Of a stretch of DNA of 64,000 nt, positions 45,001 to 53,121 are shown one piece after another (within the stretch, counting starts at the first letter, position 1; the number at the start of each line of letters is the position of its first letter). A program made the translations under genes and the position numbers. Where the stretch lies: positions 62,001 to 126,000 of the forward strand of contig JAGHZR010000003.1 in the NCBI GenBank assembly GCA_017745295.1, written 5' to 3'. A model generated the notes under the pieces. That model saw only the letters and a list, made by a program, of their open reading frames with translations. It was not told the origin of the DNA and made no database searches. This DNA comes from Novosphingobium sp. (GTDB lineage: Bacteria; Pseudomonadota; Alphaproteobacteria; Sphingomonadales; Sphingomonadaceae).

Positions 45001-47144
45001 CGGTCCGCCTCCTCGAAACCGGCGGGTTCGGCGAGCTGGATATGATGGGCGATGTCGAAAGCGTCTTCGGCCTCGTTTTCGTCCTGGCTGGACAGCAGCA
45101 GACGGGCGATGCGCGCGTGATGCGCCGGGCGCTGTTCGGCCGGGGTCAACGCATAGGCGGCTTCGAAGACGCGGTCGTGCGCGAAGGCGACCCGGTCGTT
45201 GTCGCGGGTCAGCAGCCCGCCCGCGAAGGCCGGAGCGGCGGCTTCATCGACTTCGGCAGGGGCGCAGTCGAGCGCCTTTGCCAGCAGGCTTCGGCAAGAC
45301 CGGGGACCGATCCAGGCGAAGGCGCGCAGCAGGTCGAGCGTGGCCGGGGGCAGGGCGGCAAGGCGGCGCTGAATGAGATCGGCGTCGTCGCTGCCGCGAT
45401 ACCGCGCCAGCGCCTCCTCGTCCCAGTCCCACGCCTGTGCGAGCGGATCGAAGCGCAGCACGCCGTCCTCGGACAAGGCCTGGAGCAGCTGGGCCGCGAA
45501 GAAAGGGTTGCCCAGCGTGCGATCGGCAATTGCGCTGACGAAGCGATCGCGCGCGGCGATTTCGCCGAGCTGGCTGTCGATCAGTCGCCCGAGTTCCGCC
45601 GGTCCCAGCGGGGGCAGCGCGAGGCTGGTCAACCGGGTACCGGATTCGCGCGCGCGCTCGCCCAGCAGGTCGAGCAGATGGCGGGCGGGCGGCTCGTTGT
45701 CGCGCAGCGCCAGGACGACGAGCAAGTGCGAGAAAGGGGCGGCGGCCAGATGGTGCAGGAACGACCAGGTCGAATCGTCGGCCCACTGGATATCGTCGAT
45801 GAACAGGATCGTCGGCGCGGGCGGCTCGACGGTGATCGACACGACTTTGGCCAAGGTGGCGTTCAGGCGTGCCAGGGCCTGATCCGCCGGAAGATCGGGA
45901 ACCGACGGCAGGTCGCTGACGATCTTCGCGAAACCGGGCACGAGTTCGCTGATGAGCCTGCCTTTGCCGTCCAGCTGATCGTGCAGGCGGGTGCGAATGG
46001 CGGCGGCCTGCTCCGTGCTGTGCCGGGCGAACTGCTCGACGACGGCGGCGATCGCCTGGGTCAGCGGCAGGTAGGGGGTCTGGCGCTGGTTCTGGTCGCA
46101 CTTGCCGACAAGGCCGGTCCAGCGGGGAAGCTCGGCGCGGATATGTTCGACAAGGCTGGATTTTCCTGACCCCGGCGCCCCCCGGATCACGACGATCTCG
46201 GCCTGCCCGGTCGTCTCCACGCGGTGCGACGCCTCGCGCAGGGCGCGCAGCTGCGTTTCCCGGCCGATGACGCGGGCACCGCCGTTCCGGCCCGGCGCTT
46301 TCTGTCCGGCGAGCGGGAACGGGACGATCTGCCCGGTCTCTTCCAGCATGCGGCGGCAGATCGCGAGATCGGCGCTCAGCGCAGCGGCATGGGAATAGCG
46401 TTCGGCGGGGTCCTTGGCGAGCAGGCGCAGGAGGATGTCGTCCAGCGCTTCCGGCAGGCCGGTGCGGATCGTGCTCGGTCGGCGCGGGCGCATGGCGACA
46501 TGGGCGTGCAGCCACTCCGCCGGGGTGGAGACGTTGAACAGCCGCTGGCCGGTCAGCAATTCGTAGAGCGTTGCGCCGAGCGAATAGAGGTCGCTGCGGA
46601 CATCGCCCCTGGGGTTGGCGCGGTCCGCGAGTTCGGGCGAGGCATAGGGCAGGCTGACGTCGCTGGCGGCGCGCGGCAGGTCGAGCGGGTCTTCCGCATC
46701 GATCGCCCGTCCGAACCCGGCCAGGATGATCCCGCCGCCGGGCCGCATGCGCAGGTTTTCCCGGTTGATCGCGCAATGCACGATCTTGTGGCTGTGGACA
46801 TGCGCCAGGGCATCGGCGGCGCTTGTCGCGATATCGAGCCAGGCGGCGAGCGGAAGCGGCCGTTCGCTCCGTTCGAGGGGCAGGGCGCCGTGATCCTCGA
46901 AGACGAGCACCGGCCCGTCCTGGGTCTTGACGAGAGCCACCGGAAACTCGGCGATCTCGCGGCTCATGCGTTCGCGCAGGCCGAACTCGCGCTCAAGCTG
47001 CCCGGCCGAGTCCGGCGCCGACCAGCGCGCCGCCAGCGACAGCCAAGCCTTGCCGGAACAGAGATCGACCAGCCGCTGTCGGCCTGTCCCATCGGAGAAT
47101 GCGGTATCGGGCTGAAGGCGGGCCAGCCATGCTTCGTCGTACAT
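42078..47144 (-). CDS. Giant hybrid sensor: pseudokinase, AAA ATPase, helical repeats, GAF, histidine kinase
   Basis: A 1688-residue protein. Residues ~1-265 are a Ser/Thr-kinase-like domain, but the catalytic loop is H-C-A-I-N (A125 for the catalytic Asp) and the DFG position reads A-G-F-G (142-145), so it is a pseudokinase. An AAA/NTPase domain follows with Walker A G-A-P-G-S-G-K-S-S near 322, then long TPR-like helical repeats and a GAF domain. The C-terminal histidine kinase has the phospho-acceptor at about H1476 (A-H-E-I-N-N-P-L) and an ATPase with D-T-G-S-G and G-M-G-M-G-L. The architecture is known in proteobacteria. ATG 47144 is preferred to TTG 47183. It is the last gene of the signalling cluster. 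Confidence 0.87.
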   Translation of the reverse strand: MYDEAWLARLQPDTAFSDGTGRQRLVDLCSGKAWLSLAARWSAPDSAGQLEREFGLRERMSREIAEFPVALVKTQDGPVLVFEDHGALPLERSERPLPLAAWLDIATSAADALAHVHSHKIVHCAINRENLRMRPGGGIILAGFGRAIDAEDPLDLPRAASDVSLPYASPELADRANPRGDVRSDLYSLGATLYELLTGQRLFNVSTPAEWLHAHVAMRPRRPSTIRTGLPEALDDILLRLLAKDPAERYSHAAALSADLAICRRMLEETGQIVPFPLAGQKAPGRNGGARVIGRETQLRALREASHRVETTGQAEIVVIRGAPGSGKSSLVEHIRAELPRWTGLVGKCDQNQRQTPYLPLTQAIAAVVEQFARHSTEQAAAIRTRLHDQLDGKGRLISELVPGFAKIVSDLPSVPDLPADQALARLNATLAKVVSITVEPPAPTILFIDDIQWADDSTWSFLHHLAAAPFSHLLVVLALRDNEPPARHLLDLLGERARESGTRLTSLALPPLGPAELGRLIDSQLGEIAARDRFVSAIADRTLGNPFFAAQLLQALSEDGVLRFDPLAQAWDWDEEALARYRGSDDADLIQRRLAALPPATLDLLRAFAWIGPRSCRSLLAKALDCAPAEVDEAAAPAFAGGLLTRDNDRVAFAHDRVFEAAYALTPAEQRPAHHARIARLLLSSQDENEAEDAFDIAHHIQLAEPAGFEEADRVPFLNALILAARRAKGAAAVEQAERYLDLADRLATQQGEGPALARAVLLLRCDCLVLQGRMDGASAIADTLLDRAESACDRAEAYRLRANILTLQSDYEGAIRAGLAGLALLGIVLERHPSEAELRAAYEAVLHARARRGIGELVGLPVAASAATEAKMSLLATLIASIFVDDGLSFLHAAKMAELSLTEGMAPSSTHGFAWFGVLVAHHYGAYAEGCDYAQLAIMLSERNGWQAGRAAALVAADQVSAWTKPMPYALSLATEARRQALAHGDAAYACYASNHIVSDLLAMGRPIAHVIEEAQNGLALARRFGFRDIVRLISAQILFADRLENGNVSRHAPFGGADAGFDELGAADTSQTTLFFEWLYAGMAAFHYGDLRTAQAYLDHADILAWAVPAHINLADLHLYRTLTILTLGAGRALDPALAERVEGSRKRFDELAALNPATFLGRHLLLEAETTRHAGASLEALRLYEQAAAACSENERVHELGMIHERAAELARQCGLESAALHFARSARNAFIRWGASGLAARLEQGYPMLALDREQETRIGTIEQHQLDAAVALEAARALSGEIQLDQVIEKLMRAMIVHAGARRGVLLATRNDALLIEATGSVIGDDVVVDVQTRVARDDIVPIGLIRKAVEEQVPQIVQDATQDLAQAPRHFGTRAMMALPLVKQNRLTAVLYLENELTAHVFNPQRIAMLDMLAPQAANALDAARAYAELVVEHKRRMESDSALQNARADLARNSRLITMGSLAASIAHEINNPLASVSGQASAGVRWLSRAEPNVEEAIKCLHAARSGAERAVEIVRELRALAKQAPARIEIIDLSGLIRTVLALTGTEIELRQVSPLVALEDCSISGNGVQLQQVVVNLISNALDAMGQIAAPEGGHRLTIRSHVAEGAVAVSVEDTGSGISDEAISRIFDPFFTTKETGMGMGLAICRSIIEAHDGKLEVERMAEGGTRFQFRLPLES

Positions 47145-47266
47145 AGGCTCTTGGGCTGCTGCGGGTGGACATCGTGCAGGCAAGAAGCGTTACTTGCCTG
47201 CAACAATCATACCGGCGAGATGCGGCGCGGCGAAGGCAAACTTAGGTATAGGTACAAGGACTTGCT

Positions 47267-47278
47267 GCGCGGCCGCGC
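47267..47278. repeat. 12-bp GC palindrome
   Basis: GCGCGGCCGCGC is self-complementary. It lies just after the FixJ-like stop codon in the 139-bp gap before the giant kinase and could pause or end transcription between these genes. Confidence 0.4.
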
Positions 47279-47283
47279 GCCTG

Positions 47284-47925
47284 TCACGCCTTCTGGCGCA
47301 CCAGGAAATCGTTGATCCGGATAAGCTCGGCGAAGGTCTTCGCGCCCAGTTTCTTCATCAGGCTGGAGCGGTGCAGCTTCACGGTGATTTCGGTGATGCC
47401 CAGTTCGCCCGCGACCTGCTTGTTGAGCAGGCCCCGGCATACCCCGGCCATGACCTCCTTTTCCCGCGGTGTCAGCCGGTCGTAGAGTTTCTGGCCCGCC
47501 TGGAGGTCGAGGCGCGCGGAGCGGCGCTCGCGGTCGCGGGACAGCGCGGTGGTGACTGCGTCCAGCAGGTCCTGATCGCGATAGGGCTTGGGCAGGAAAT
47601 CGATGGCCCCGGCCTTCATCGCCTTCACGCTCATCGGGATATCGCCGTAGCCGGTCACGAAGATGATCGGGATGTCGTCTCCCCGGTCGGTGAGGCGGGT
47701 CTTGAACTCGAAGCCGCCGATCTGCGGCATGCGCACGTCCACGATCAGGCAACTGGTGACATCGGGCAGATCCGCATCGAGCACGTCCTGCGCGGAGCCG
47801 AAGCACAGCGTCTTCAGGCCGACCGAGCGCAGCAGACTGTCGATGGAATCGCGCACGAGGGCATCGTCATCGAGGATGATGACCAGACCGACCTCTTCCT
47901 CGGTCGAGGTGCCGCGCTCGCTCAT
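47284..47925 (-). CDS. FixJ-like response regulator (receiver + LuxR helix-turn-helix)
   Basis: A 213-residue regulator. The receiver (~12-125) has the acidic pocket L-D-D-D and the phospho-acceptor Asp in I-V-D-V-R-M-P. The LuxR-type output domain (~145-205) shows L-T-P-R-E-K-E-V-M and N-K-Q-V-A-G-E-L-G-I-T-E-I-T-V-K-L-H-R. FixJ proteins are phosphorylated by FixL-like kinases and activate promoters. GGAG eight bases upstream fixes ATG 47925 rather than the frame opening at 48027, which overlaps the receiver gene. Confidence 0.9.
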   Translation of the reverse strand: MSERGTSTEEEVGLVIILDDDALVRDSIDSLLRSVGLKTLCFGSAQDVLDADLPDVTSCLIVDVRMPQIGGFEFKTRLTDRGDDIPIIFVTGYGDIPMSVKAMKAGAIDFLPKPYRDQDLLDAVTTALSRDRERRSARLDLQAGQKLYDRLTPREKEVMAGVCRGLLNKQVAGELGITEITVKLHRSSLMKKLGAKTFAELIRINDFLVRQKA

Positions 47926-47995
47926 GACGCTGTCTCCGAACGAGGGGCGGTTTGGAATGCATGTCTGTTCATGGTTGTTTCCCCGAATTGCCTGG

Positions 47996-48364
47996 TCATC
48001 GCGCGATCGCCTCTGCGATCGCGTCAAGAAGTTCGTCCGGATCGACCGGCTTGGCGAGAAATCGCATCGCTCCGGCGGCCATGGCCTGGGCCTGCGCTTC
48101 GGGCGTCGGAAATGCGGTCATGAAGATGATCGGCACTCGCCAGCCCCTCTTCACGACTTCGCCCTGCAGTTCCAGGCCGGTCATGCCGGGCATGTTGAGA
48201 TCCGTCACGACACAGCCGACGTCGTCCGTCCGGCCAAATCCCAGAAGCTCGCGTCCACCGGCGAACATGGCGGTGGCCAGCCCCTCGGAGCGGACGAGGC
48301 TGTCGATGGAGTCGCGGACCAGCGGGTCATCGTCGACGATGGCGATCAGGCAGGTCCTGGACAC
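47996..48364 (-). CDS. Stand-alone response-regulator receiver
   Basis: A 122-residue single receiver domain, with the acidic pair in V-D-D-D near the start, the phospho-acceptor Asp in V-V-T-D-L-N-M-P, and the conserved Lys in F-L-A-K-P. It has no output domain, so it may act as a phosphate sink or bridge between the kinases and the FixJ-like regulator. Its first ~25 residues closely parallel those of the FixJ-like protein (D-D-x-L-V-R-D-S-I-D-S-L), suggesting a duplication. GTG 48364 has GGGAG six bases upstream. Confidence 0.88.
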   Translation of the reverse strand: MSRTCLIAIVDDDPLVRDSIDSLVRSEGLATAMFAGGRELLGFGRTDDVGCVVTDLNMPGMTGLELQGEVVKRGWRVPIIFMTAFPTPEAQAQAMAAGAMRFLAKPVDPDELLDAIAEAIAR

Positions 48365-48454
48365 GATGCGCTCCCGATTTTCTGATGTGTTGTCAGGCCC
48401 AAGGGCATTGTCCTGAATAAGCAGTGAAATTGTCTGGACATGGCGGCCGGGGTG

Positions 48455-50284
48455 TCAGGTCGCGGCCGGGATCGAAAAGCGGAATCGCGCACCTCCTTCC
48501 GCCCGGTTCGCGGCCTGGATGGCGCCCCCGTGCTGCTCGACGATGGACCGGCTGATCGCCAGGCCGATACCCATGCCGTCGTCCCGGCTACTGAAGAACG
48601 GTTCGAATATCTCGCGCGGATCGCTGAGCAGTCCGGTTCCGCTGTCGGCGACTTCCACCGTGACCATGTCGCCCTGGCGGAAGGCGTCGATCCACACGTC
48701 GCGGGGGCTCTCGGGCGCCTGGGAGATAGCCTTGCGCGCATTGAGGATCAGGTTGACCAGGACTTGCTGCAACAGGATGCGATCGCCGGTGATGCGGGGA
48801 AGATCGGGTGCGGCGCCGAGGTGGAGCGTGACCGCACTTTCGCGCAGTTCCAGGTCCAGCAGACCGGCGGTCTCCCGGATCAGGGTCTGCACGTCGAGTT
48901 CGGTCTGCTCGGATTCGCCCTTTCGGAACAGCCGGCGGACTCTTGCCACGACATCCGCCGCGCGGGCGCCGCTCAGCGCGATCTTGTTCAGGCAGTCCGC
49001 CACTTCGACGGCATCGGGTGCCTCGCGCGCAAGCCAGCGCTTGCCGGAACTGGCAAAGGCGGTGATCGCGGTCAGCGGCTGGTTGATCTCGTGGGCGATG
49101 AAAGCCGCGACCTGGCCGAGCGTGGTGGCGCGATTGACTTCGGTCAGCTCGCTCTGGGCCTGCGCCATGCGGCGGTGCAGGCGATTGCGTTCGGTGACAT
49201 TGACCGCGAGCATCAGCAGGCGGCTCCAGCTGTCGTCGTCCTCCAGCAGGGTGAGGCGGAGCACGACATCGACGAGCGCGCCGGTCTCGGTCAGGAACTG
49301 CGCTTCTTCCTCGATGTCGCGCTGCCCCGCCGCCAGCGCGCGGAGCAGGCGGCCGAGGGACTGTTCGGCCGCCGGTGTGTGGAAGCGCAGGAGCGAGTGA
49401 CCGATCAGGCCTTGCGCCCCGGCAACGCCGAACAACTGCACGGCCGCATCGTTGGCATCCCTGACGGCGGCCTTGGCCGCGACCCGGTTGATGACTTCGA
49501 TGTCGACGGTCCCGGCCTGCGCCATCGTCGCGCGGGCGGCGGAGAGGTCGATTTCCAGCATGGGCAGGCCGGCTGCGTGGAAGATCGTATGGTAGCGCTC
49601 TTCGGACTGGCGCCGGGCGGCGGCCTCGGCGCGCTGCTGGGTGACATCCGCGCTGGTCTCGAAAATGCCGGTCTCGCGGCCGAGATGGTCGAGGCGGGCG
49701 AGCCAACGGCTTTCGAGGAGGATGCGGCGCCCGTCCTTGCGGACCCGGCTGATCTCGCCCGACCAGCTTCCCACCATGTCGATCACGGTCTTGGGATCGC
49801 CGGTGGCCTGGGTTTGCAGAAGCTGCTGGGCGGATTGCCCCAGAGCTTCCGCACGGGTCCAGCCGTAGAGCTGCTCCGCACCCTCGTTCCAGTACTGGAT
49901 CGTATCGTCCGGTCCCCGCACCACGACGGTATCGTGGGTCAGTTCGAGCATTCTGGCCTGCTCGGCCAGCGTATCGCGTGCCGAGCGATGGCGTACCGAC
50001 AGCATCGTTATCATGCAGATGGCGAACAGCGAGACGCCCAGCCGCATGGCGGGCGATCCGAAGGGGGCGTCCCAATGGCTGTACAGGAAGCCGATGAAGG
50101 TCAGGACGCTGCACGCGATACCGGCCATGACCGTCGCGGCGCGTCGGTTCGACCAGGAAGCGATCAGGACGGTCGAAGTGTAGAGGACCGCGACCGCGCC
50201 TTGCAATGGACTGAAGATGTCGAGAGCAAGGACGGTCAGACCGGAAATCAGCGCGGCCAGACAGATCGATCGATCCGATCGCAT
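48455..50284 (-). CDS. Membrane PAS sensor histidine kinase, FixL-like
   Basis: A 609-residue kinase: N-terminal hydrophobic segments (~10-110), two or three PAS domains (W-N-E-G-A-E-Q-L-Y-G-W-T-R typical of a PAS core), then HisKA with the H box A-H-E-I-N-Q-P-L and a HATPase domain with N-L-I-L-N-A-R-K-A, D-S-G-T-G and G-M-G-I-G-L. No haem-binding pattern was verified in the PAS domains, so oxygen sensing is not claimed. ATG 50284 lies at the start of the hydrophobic region; the frame extends to 50431 with arginine-rich residues unlike a real N-terminus. It is the first gene of the four-gene cluster. Confidence 0.87.
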   Translation of the reverse strand: MRSDRSICLAALISGLTVLALDIFSPLQGAVAVLYTSTVLIASWSNRRAATVMAGIACSVLTFIGFLYSHWDAPFGSPAMRLGVSLFAICMITMLSVRHRSARDTLAEQARMLELTHDTVVVRGPDDTIQYWNEGAEQLYGWTRAEALGQSAQQLLQTQATGDPKTVIDMVGSWSGEISRVRKDGRRILLESRWLARLDHLGRETGIFETSADVTQQRAEAAARRQSEERYHTIFHAAGLPMLEIDLSAARATMAQAGTVDIEVINRVAAKAAVRDANDAAVQLFGVAGAQGLIGHSLLRFHTPAAEQSLGRLLRALAAGQRDIEEEAQFLTETGALVDVVLRLTLLEDDDSWSRLLMLAVNVTERNRLHRRMAQAQSELTEVNRATTLGQVAAFIAHEINQPLTAITAFASSGKRWLAREAPDAVEVADCLNKIALSGARAADVVARVRRLFRKGESEQTELDVQTLIRETAGLLDLELRESAVTLHLGAAPDLPRITGDRILLQQVLVNLILNARKAISQAPESPRDVWIDAFRQGDMVTVEVADSGTGLLSDPREIFEPFFSSRDDGMGIGLAISRSIVEQHGGAIQAANRAEGGARFRFSIPAAT

Positions 50285-50610
50285 GAGCGGCCTGCCTCTC
50301 AACTTCCCTGTGATCCTGACAAAACGCACCCGACCAGATCCACGGATGCCTCGGCAACAGCGCCGCATCCTTTGAGCTGTGCCGGACCGGCGATCGCACC
50401 GCATGCGAGCGGAGACGTTCATGGCCGACACTATCGGCGGTTATGCCGGGTATCGTGCCGCGGCGGAACTATACGCTGGTTGGGGGCGCTCCCCGGAAAG
50501 GACGCGCGTCATCCGTTGGTGGCCATCCCGCGGGTAAGGACGAATCCGCGAATCGAAACGGTTCGAATTCGGTCGGAACGGTCTGAAATGAGAGGCGATC
50601 GGTTGAATCG

Positions 50611-50628
50611 TGTCGTTAGCTAACGACA
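50611..50628. promoter_or_regulatory. 18-bp perfect palindrome before the pilus operon
   Basis: TGTCGTTAGCTAACGACA is self-complementary over all 18 bases. It lies about 280 bp upstream of the first pilus gene and 327 bp upstream of the kinase start. Confidence 0.55.
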
Positions 50629-50770
50629 ATCTGCTCGGAATCGGATTGAATGTGCGAGGGGGTGCGAACCGCTATAAATGGCAAAAATCCCGGATTTACG
50701 ACGAATCAAAACGATTGCAACAAATGATGAAGAGCGCGTTCGGCCGTAAAAATGTCCCAAAACGGGCAAT

Positions 50771-50781
50771 CTAACCGTTAG
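50771..50781. promoter_or_regulatory. Second GTTAG/CTAAC palindrome
   Basis: CTAAC-C-GTTAG shares its half-site with the 18-bp palindrome 143 bp upstream, in an AT-rich stretch. It may be a second, weaker site for the same regulator. Confidence 0.35.
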
Positions 50782-50906
50782 CGAATATTTTATGATTGCT
50801 TCACTTATTAAGCCTTCCTAAGTCCTCGACCGCGCCCGGTGCGGGGCGTCCAGTTGCGAGCGGCAGGAGGCTGATCGCGCCGGTCATGCATTAAGCGGGG
50901 GGCTTA

Positions 50907-51518
50907 ATGATGTTCGATCGTTTGTGGCGGCTGTCGCATGCCGCCTTAAGGGTCCGCAGCGCCTTGCTGTTGGCGCTTTCATGGGCATTGCTCCTGTCCG
51001 GAGCGGGGCCGGCTCGGGCTGCCACGGATTCGGTGGCGATCGATGTCGTCGCGCGGATCAAGGAGCGCTGCGGTTTCGCCTCTGGCGCTCCTGCCGGCAT
51101 TACGGCGCCGCGCGATCTGGAAAGCGCCGCAAACTTCTCCCTCGCGGTCGGTCTCGATTGCAACACGCCTTATGCTCTCGGCGTCACCTCGCAGCGCGGC
51201 GCGCTGACGAATGTGGATGCCGCCGACGACGGCTCCGGCTTTTCGTTCAGCAAGCGCTACCGGGTCTCGCTGGCGCTCAATACCGATCGCGGCATCGTTC
51301 GCAGCGCACCCTGCATTTCCGACGAGATGGCCGACGGCGGCCGCTGTGCTTTCGCCACGCTGATGCCCGGCCGGGGCCTTCGGTCCGGCGCGGGCATCAG
51401 CGTGGGCCGCAATGCGGTGATCTCGATCGATTGGGCGGCGCAGGCCTCCGCCCAGCCCCATCTCGCGGCGGGGCATTACAAGGATACTCTCATTCTGGTG
51501 GTTGGACCACGCGCATAA
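50907..51518 (+). CDS. Pilin-like exported protein, first gene of the chaperone-usher operon
   Basis: A 203-residue protein with a signal peptide (L-L-L-A-L-S-W-A-L-L-L-S-G, cleavage near A-R-A). The mature part resembles spore-coat-U/Csu-type pilin subunits: an early cysteine in E-R-C-G-F, a second in L-D-C-N-T-P-Y, and a late beta strand H-Y-K-D-T-L-I-L-V-V typical of subunits closed by donor-strand exchange. It may be a minor or anchor pilin. ATG 50910 is an alternative start after a GGGGGG run. Confidence 0.7.
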   Translation: MMFDRLWRLSHAALRVRSALLLALSWALLLSGAGPARAATDSVAIDVVARIKERCGFASGAPAGITAPRDLESAANFSLAVGLDCNTPYALGVTSQRGALTNVDAADDGSGFSFSKRYRVSLALNTDRGIVRSAPCISDEMADGGRCAFATLMPGRGLRSGAGISVGRNAVISIDWAAQASAQPHLAAGHYKDTLILVVGPRA

Positions 51519-51606
51519 CTGCAGTCCTCCAGCATGAAGGGCGGGGCGTTGGGTCGGCGCGTCGCTCAATTATCGGCTGCCTGTCCCGGTAGCCGGTGCA
51601 AGTCGC

Positions 51607-51627
51607 AAGACCCGCGAAAGCGGTCTT
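51607..51627 (+). ncRNA. GNRA-tetraloop hairpin in the leader of the major pilin gene
   Basis: CCGC-GAAA-GCGG forms a stem with a GAAA tetraloop, extended by AAGA/TCTT past one bulged C (51611). It lies 48 bp before the pilin start in a 156-bp gap that holds no gene. It could stabilise the pilin mRNA or attenuate upstream transcription. Confidence 0.4.
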
Positions 51628-51674
51628 CAATCCTCCGGCGCGTTCCTGCGCCAAATGTACCCTAGGAGCTGAAT

Positions 51675-52289
51675 ATGAAGCGTTCGATCCTCGCCGCCAC
51701 TGCGGCAGCCGTTTTCGCCCTTGCCGCCGGTTCGGCCCAGGCCGCCACCACCAGCATCGACATCAATGCCCAGGTCGACAGCAAGTGCGGTATCTCCTCG
51801 CAGGCTTCGTCGATCTCGCTCGGTGACCTGACCGACGCCAATGCCAAGATCCGTTCGACCGTCACCGAGGAAATCGCCCAGAAGCTGACCGACGCCCGCG
51901 TCGTCGCCTTCTGCAACAACGGCGGCAGCAACGTGAAGGTCGAGCGTGCGGTTCTCGCCCTTCAGGGCGCGAGCGGCAACGGCCTGGCACAGGGCGATTT
52001 CGCCCAGTTCATCCGCTACAACCTCGACACCTCGATCAACGGTCTGGCGCTCGACTCGACCTCGACCGACGGCGGTTCGACCGTTGCCCAGCGCTTCGGC
52101 GGCCACGACAGCCTGAGCTCGGCCGCCACGCGCGTCCAGTTCGTGAAGGCCGCCAACCAGGGCGCCGCCGTCGCCACCTCGAACGGTTCCAACCGCACCG
52201 CCACCAACTGGTCGTCGCTGACCGATCGTCGGCTGGCTGCCGGCACCTACTCGGGTTACGTCTCGATCGAGCTGACCCCGGCTGCCTGA
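51675..52289 (+). CDS. Major pilin-like subunit (Csu/spore coat U type)
   Basis: A 204-residue protein with a clear signal peptide (A-A-V-F-A-L-A-A-G-S-A-Q-A). The mature protein begins T-T-S-I-D-I-N-A-Q-V-D-S-K-C-G-I, with a second cysteine in V-A-F-C-N-N, and ends with the strand Y-S-G-Y-V-S-I-E-L-T-P-A-A, the usual pilin close. It is rich in Ser, Thr, Ala and Asn. Its codons are strikingly uniform and C-ending, as in highly expressed genes, which suits a structural fibre subunit. Confidence 0.75.
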   Translation: MKRSILAATAAAVFALAAGSAQAATTSIDINAQVDSKCGISSQASSISLGDLTDANAKIRSTVTEEIAQKLTDARVVAFCNNGGSNVKVERAVLALQGASGNGLAQGDFAQFIRYNLDTSINGLALDSTSTDGGSTVAQRFGGHDSLSSAATRVQFVKAANQGAAVATSNGSNRTATNWSSLTDRRLAAGTYSGYVSIELTPAA

Positions 52290-52346
52290 TGACGTCCGGG
52301 GGCGGGCCATCACGCCTGCCCCCGGCTTCTTTCCGAGAAGATTTCC

Positions 52347-53117
52347 ATGATCCCGCATCCTGCCCGGCGCGTCCTGCGTCCGTTGCTGTCGTGCCTTGCC
52401 CTGCTGGCAACCACCGGTCCCAGTCTGGCGCTGAACGTCCAGCCCGTCGTGGTCGACCTGCAAACGGCGGGGCGCCGCACTTCGGCCGTCGTCACCCTGC
52501 AGAACACCTTCCCGGACACCGTGCCGGTGGAAGTGACGGTCCACCCCGTTCGCGTCGTGGACGGCGAATTGCGCGAGGCGGAGGATGTGGAGAGCGACGA
52601 TGTCCTCGTATTCCCCAGCCAGGCCACGCTTGCGGGCAACCAGTCGCAGGCGTTTCGCGTACAGTGGATCGGCCAGCCGCTGGAAGGCGAAAGCCGCCAT
52701 TTCTATGTGACCATCGCCCAGCTTCCGGTCGCCATGCCGGAAAGCCAGAATGCGATCCAGGTCCTCCACCGTTTCAAGGTCCTCGTCAGCGTCGGCACCA
52801 ACGGCGACACGCCTTCTCTGAAAGTCGTCGAGGCCAAGGTCGGCACCGATGCCGCCGGAAAGCCGCAGCCGATCCTGACCGTCGCCAACGACGGCACCAG
52901 CTACGGCTACGTCGCGACCAACCGCATGACCGTGATCGAGCGCCGGGCCGACGGATCCGAGGCCTATCGCAAGACGTTCGAACCGGAGGAAATCCGCGAA
53001 AGCATGGGTCTCGGCCTCGTACCTTCCAAGGCCAGTCGGGTTTTCCCGATCAATGTCGAACTCCCCGAAGCCTCCGGCACGCTGTCGGTCGAGCTGAATT
53101 CGGCCGGAAGCAAATGA
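52347..53117 (+). CDS. Periplasmic pilus-assembly chaperone (PapD/CsuC-like)
   Basis: A 256-residue exported protein with the two-Ig chaperone fold: an N-terminal strand after the signal (L-N-V-Q-P-V-V-V-D-L), A-V-V-T-L-Q-N-T-F-P in the G1-proximal region, Q-A-F-R-V-Q-W-I-G and R-H-F-Y-V-T-I-A-Q-L-P. It receives pilin subunits in the periplasm, donates a strand to keep them unfolded at the groove, and delivers them to the usher encoded next. The usher start follows four bases after its stop. Confidence 0.85.
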   Translation: MIPHPARRVLRPLLSCLALLATTGPSLALNVQPVVVDLQTAGRRTSAVVTLQNTFPDTVPVEVTVHPVRVVDGELREAEDVESDDVLVFPSQATLAGNQSQAFRVQWIGQPLEGESRHFYVTIAQLPVAMPESQNAIQVLHRFKVLVSVGTNGDTPSLKVVEAKVGTDAAGKPQPILTVANDGTSYGYVATNRMTVIERRADGSEAYRKTFEPEEIRESMGLGLVPSKASRVFPINVELPEASGTLSVELNSAGSK

Positions 53118-53121
53118 CGCC

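Larger units (their letters stand above)
50285..50906. promoter_or_regulatory. Intergenic control region between signalling cluster and pilus operon
   Basis: A 622-bp region without a convincing gene separates divergent transcription units. The half near the pilus operon (50630-50830) is markedly AT-rich compared with flanking genes and holds two GTTAG/CTAAC palindromes. It is long enough for divergent promoters with several regulator sites and is the likely target of the FixJ-like protein. No small RNA could be supported. Confidence 0.5.

Noticed and set aside
41454..46169. A 1571-codon plus-strand frame opposite the giant sensor
   Set aside because: It has no domain motifs and an arginine/glutamine-rich antisense composition, while the minus frame carries kinase, Walker and H-box motifs.
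48455..50284. Oxygen-sensing haem PAS (true FixL) assignment
   Set aside because: The partner is FixJ-like, but no haem-binding histidine pattern could be verified in the PAS domains, so only FixL-like is claimed.
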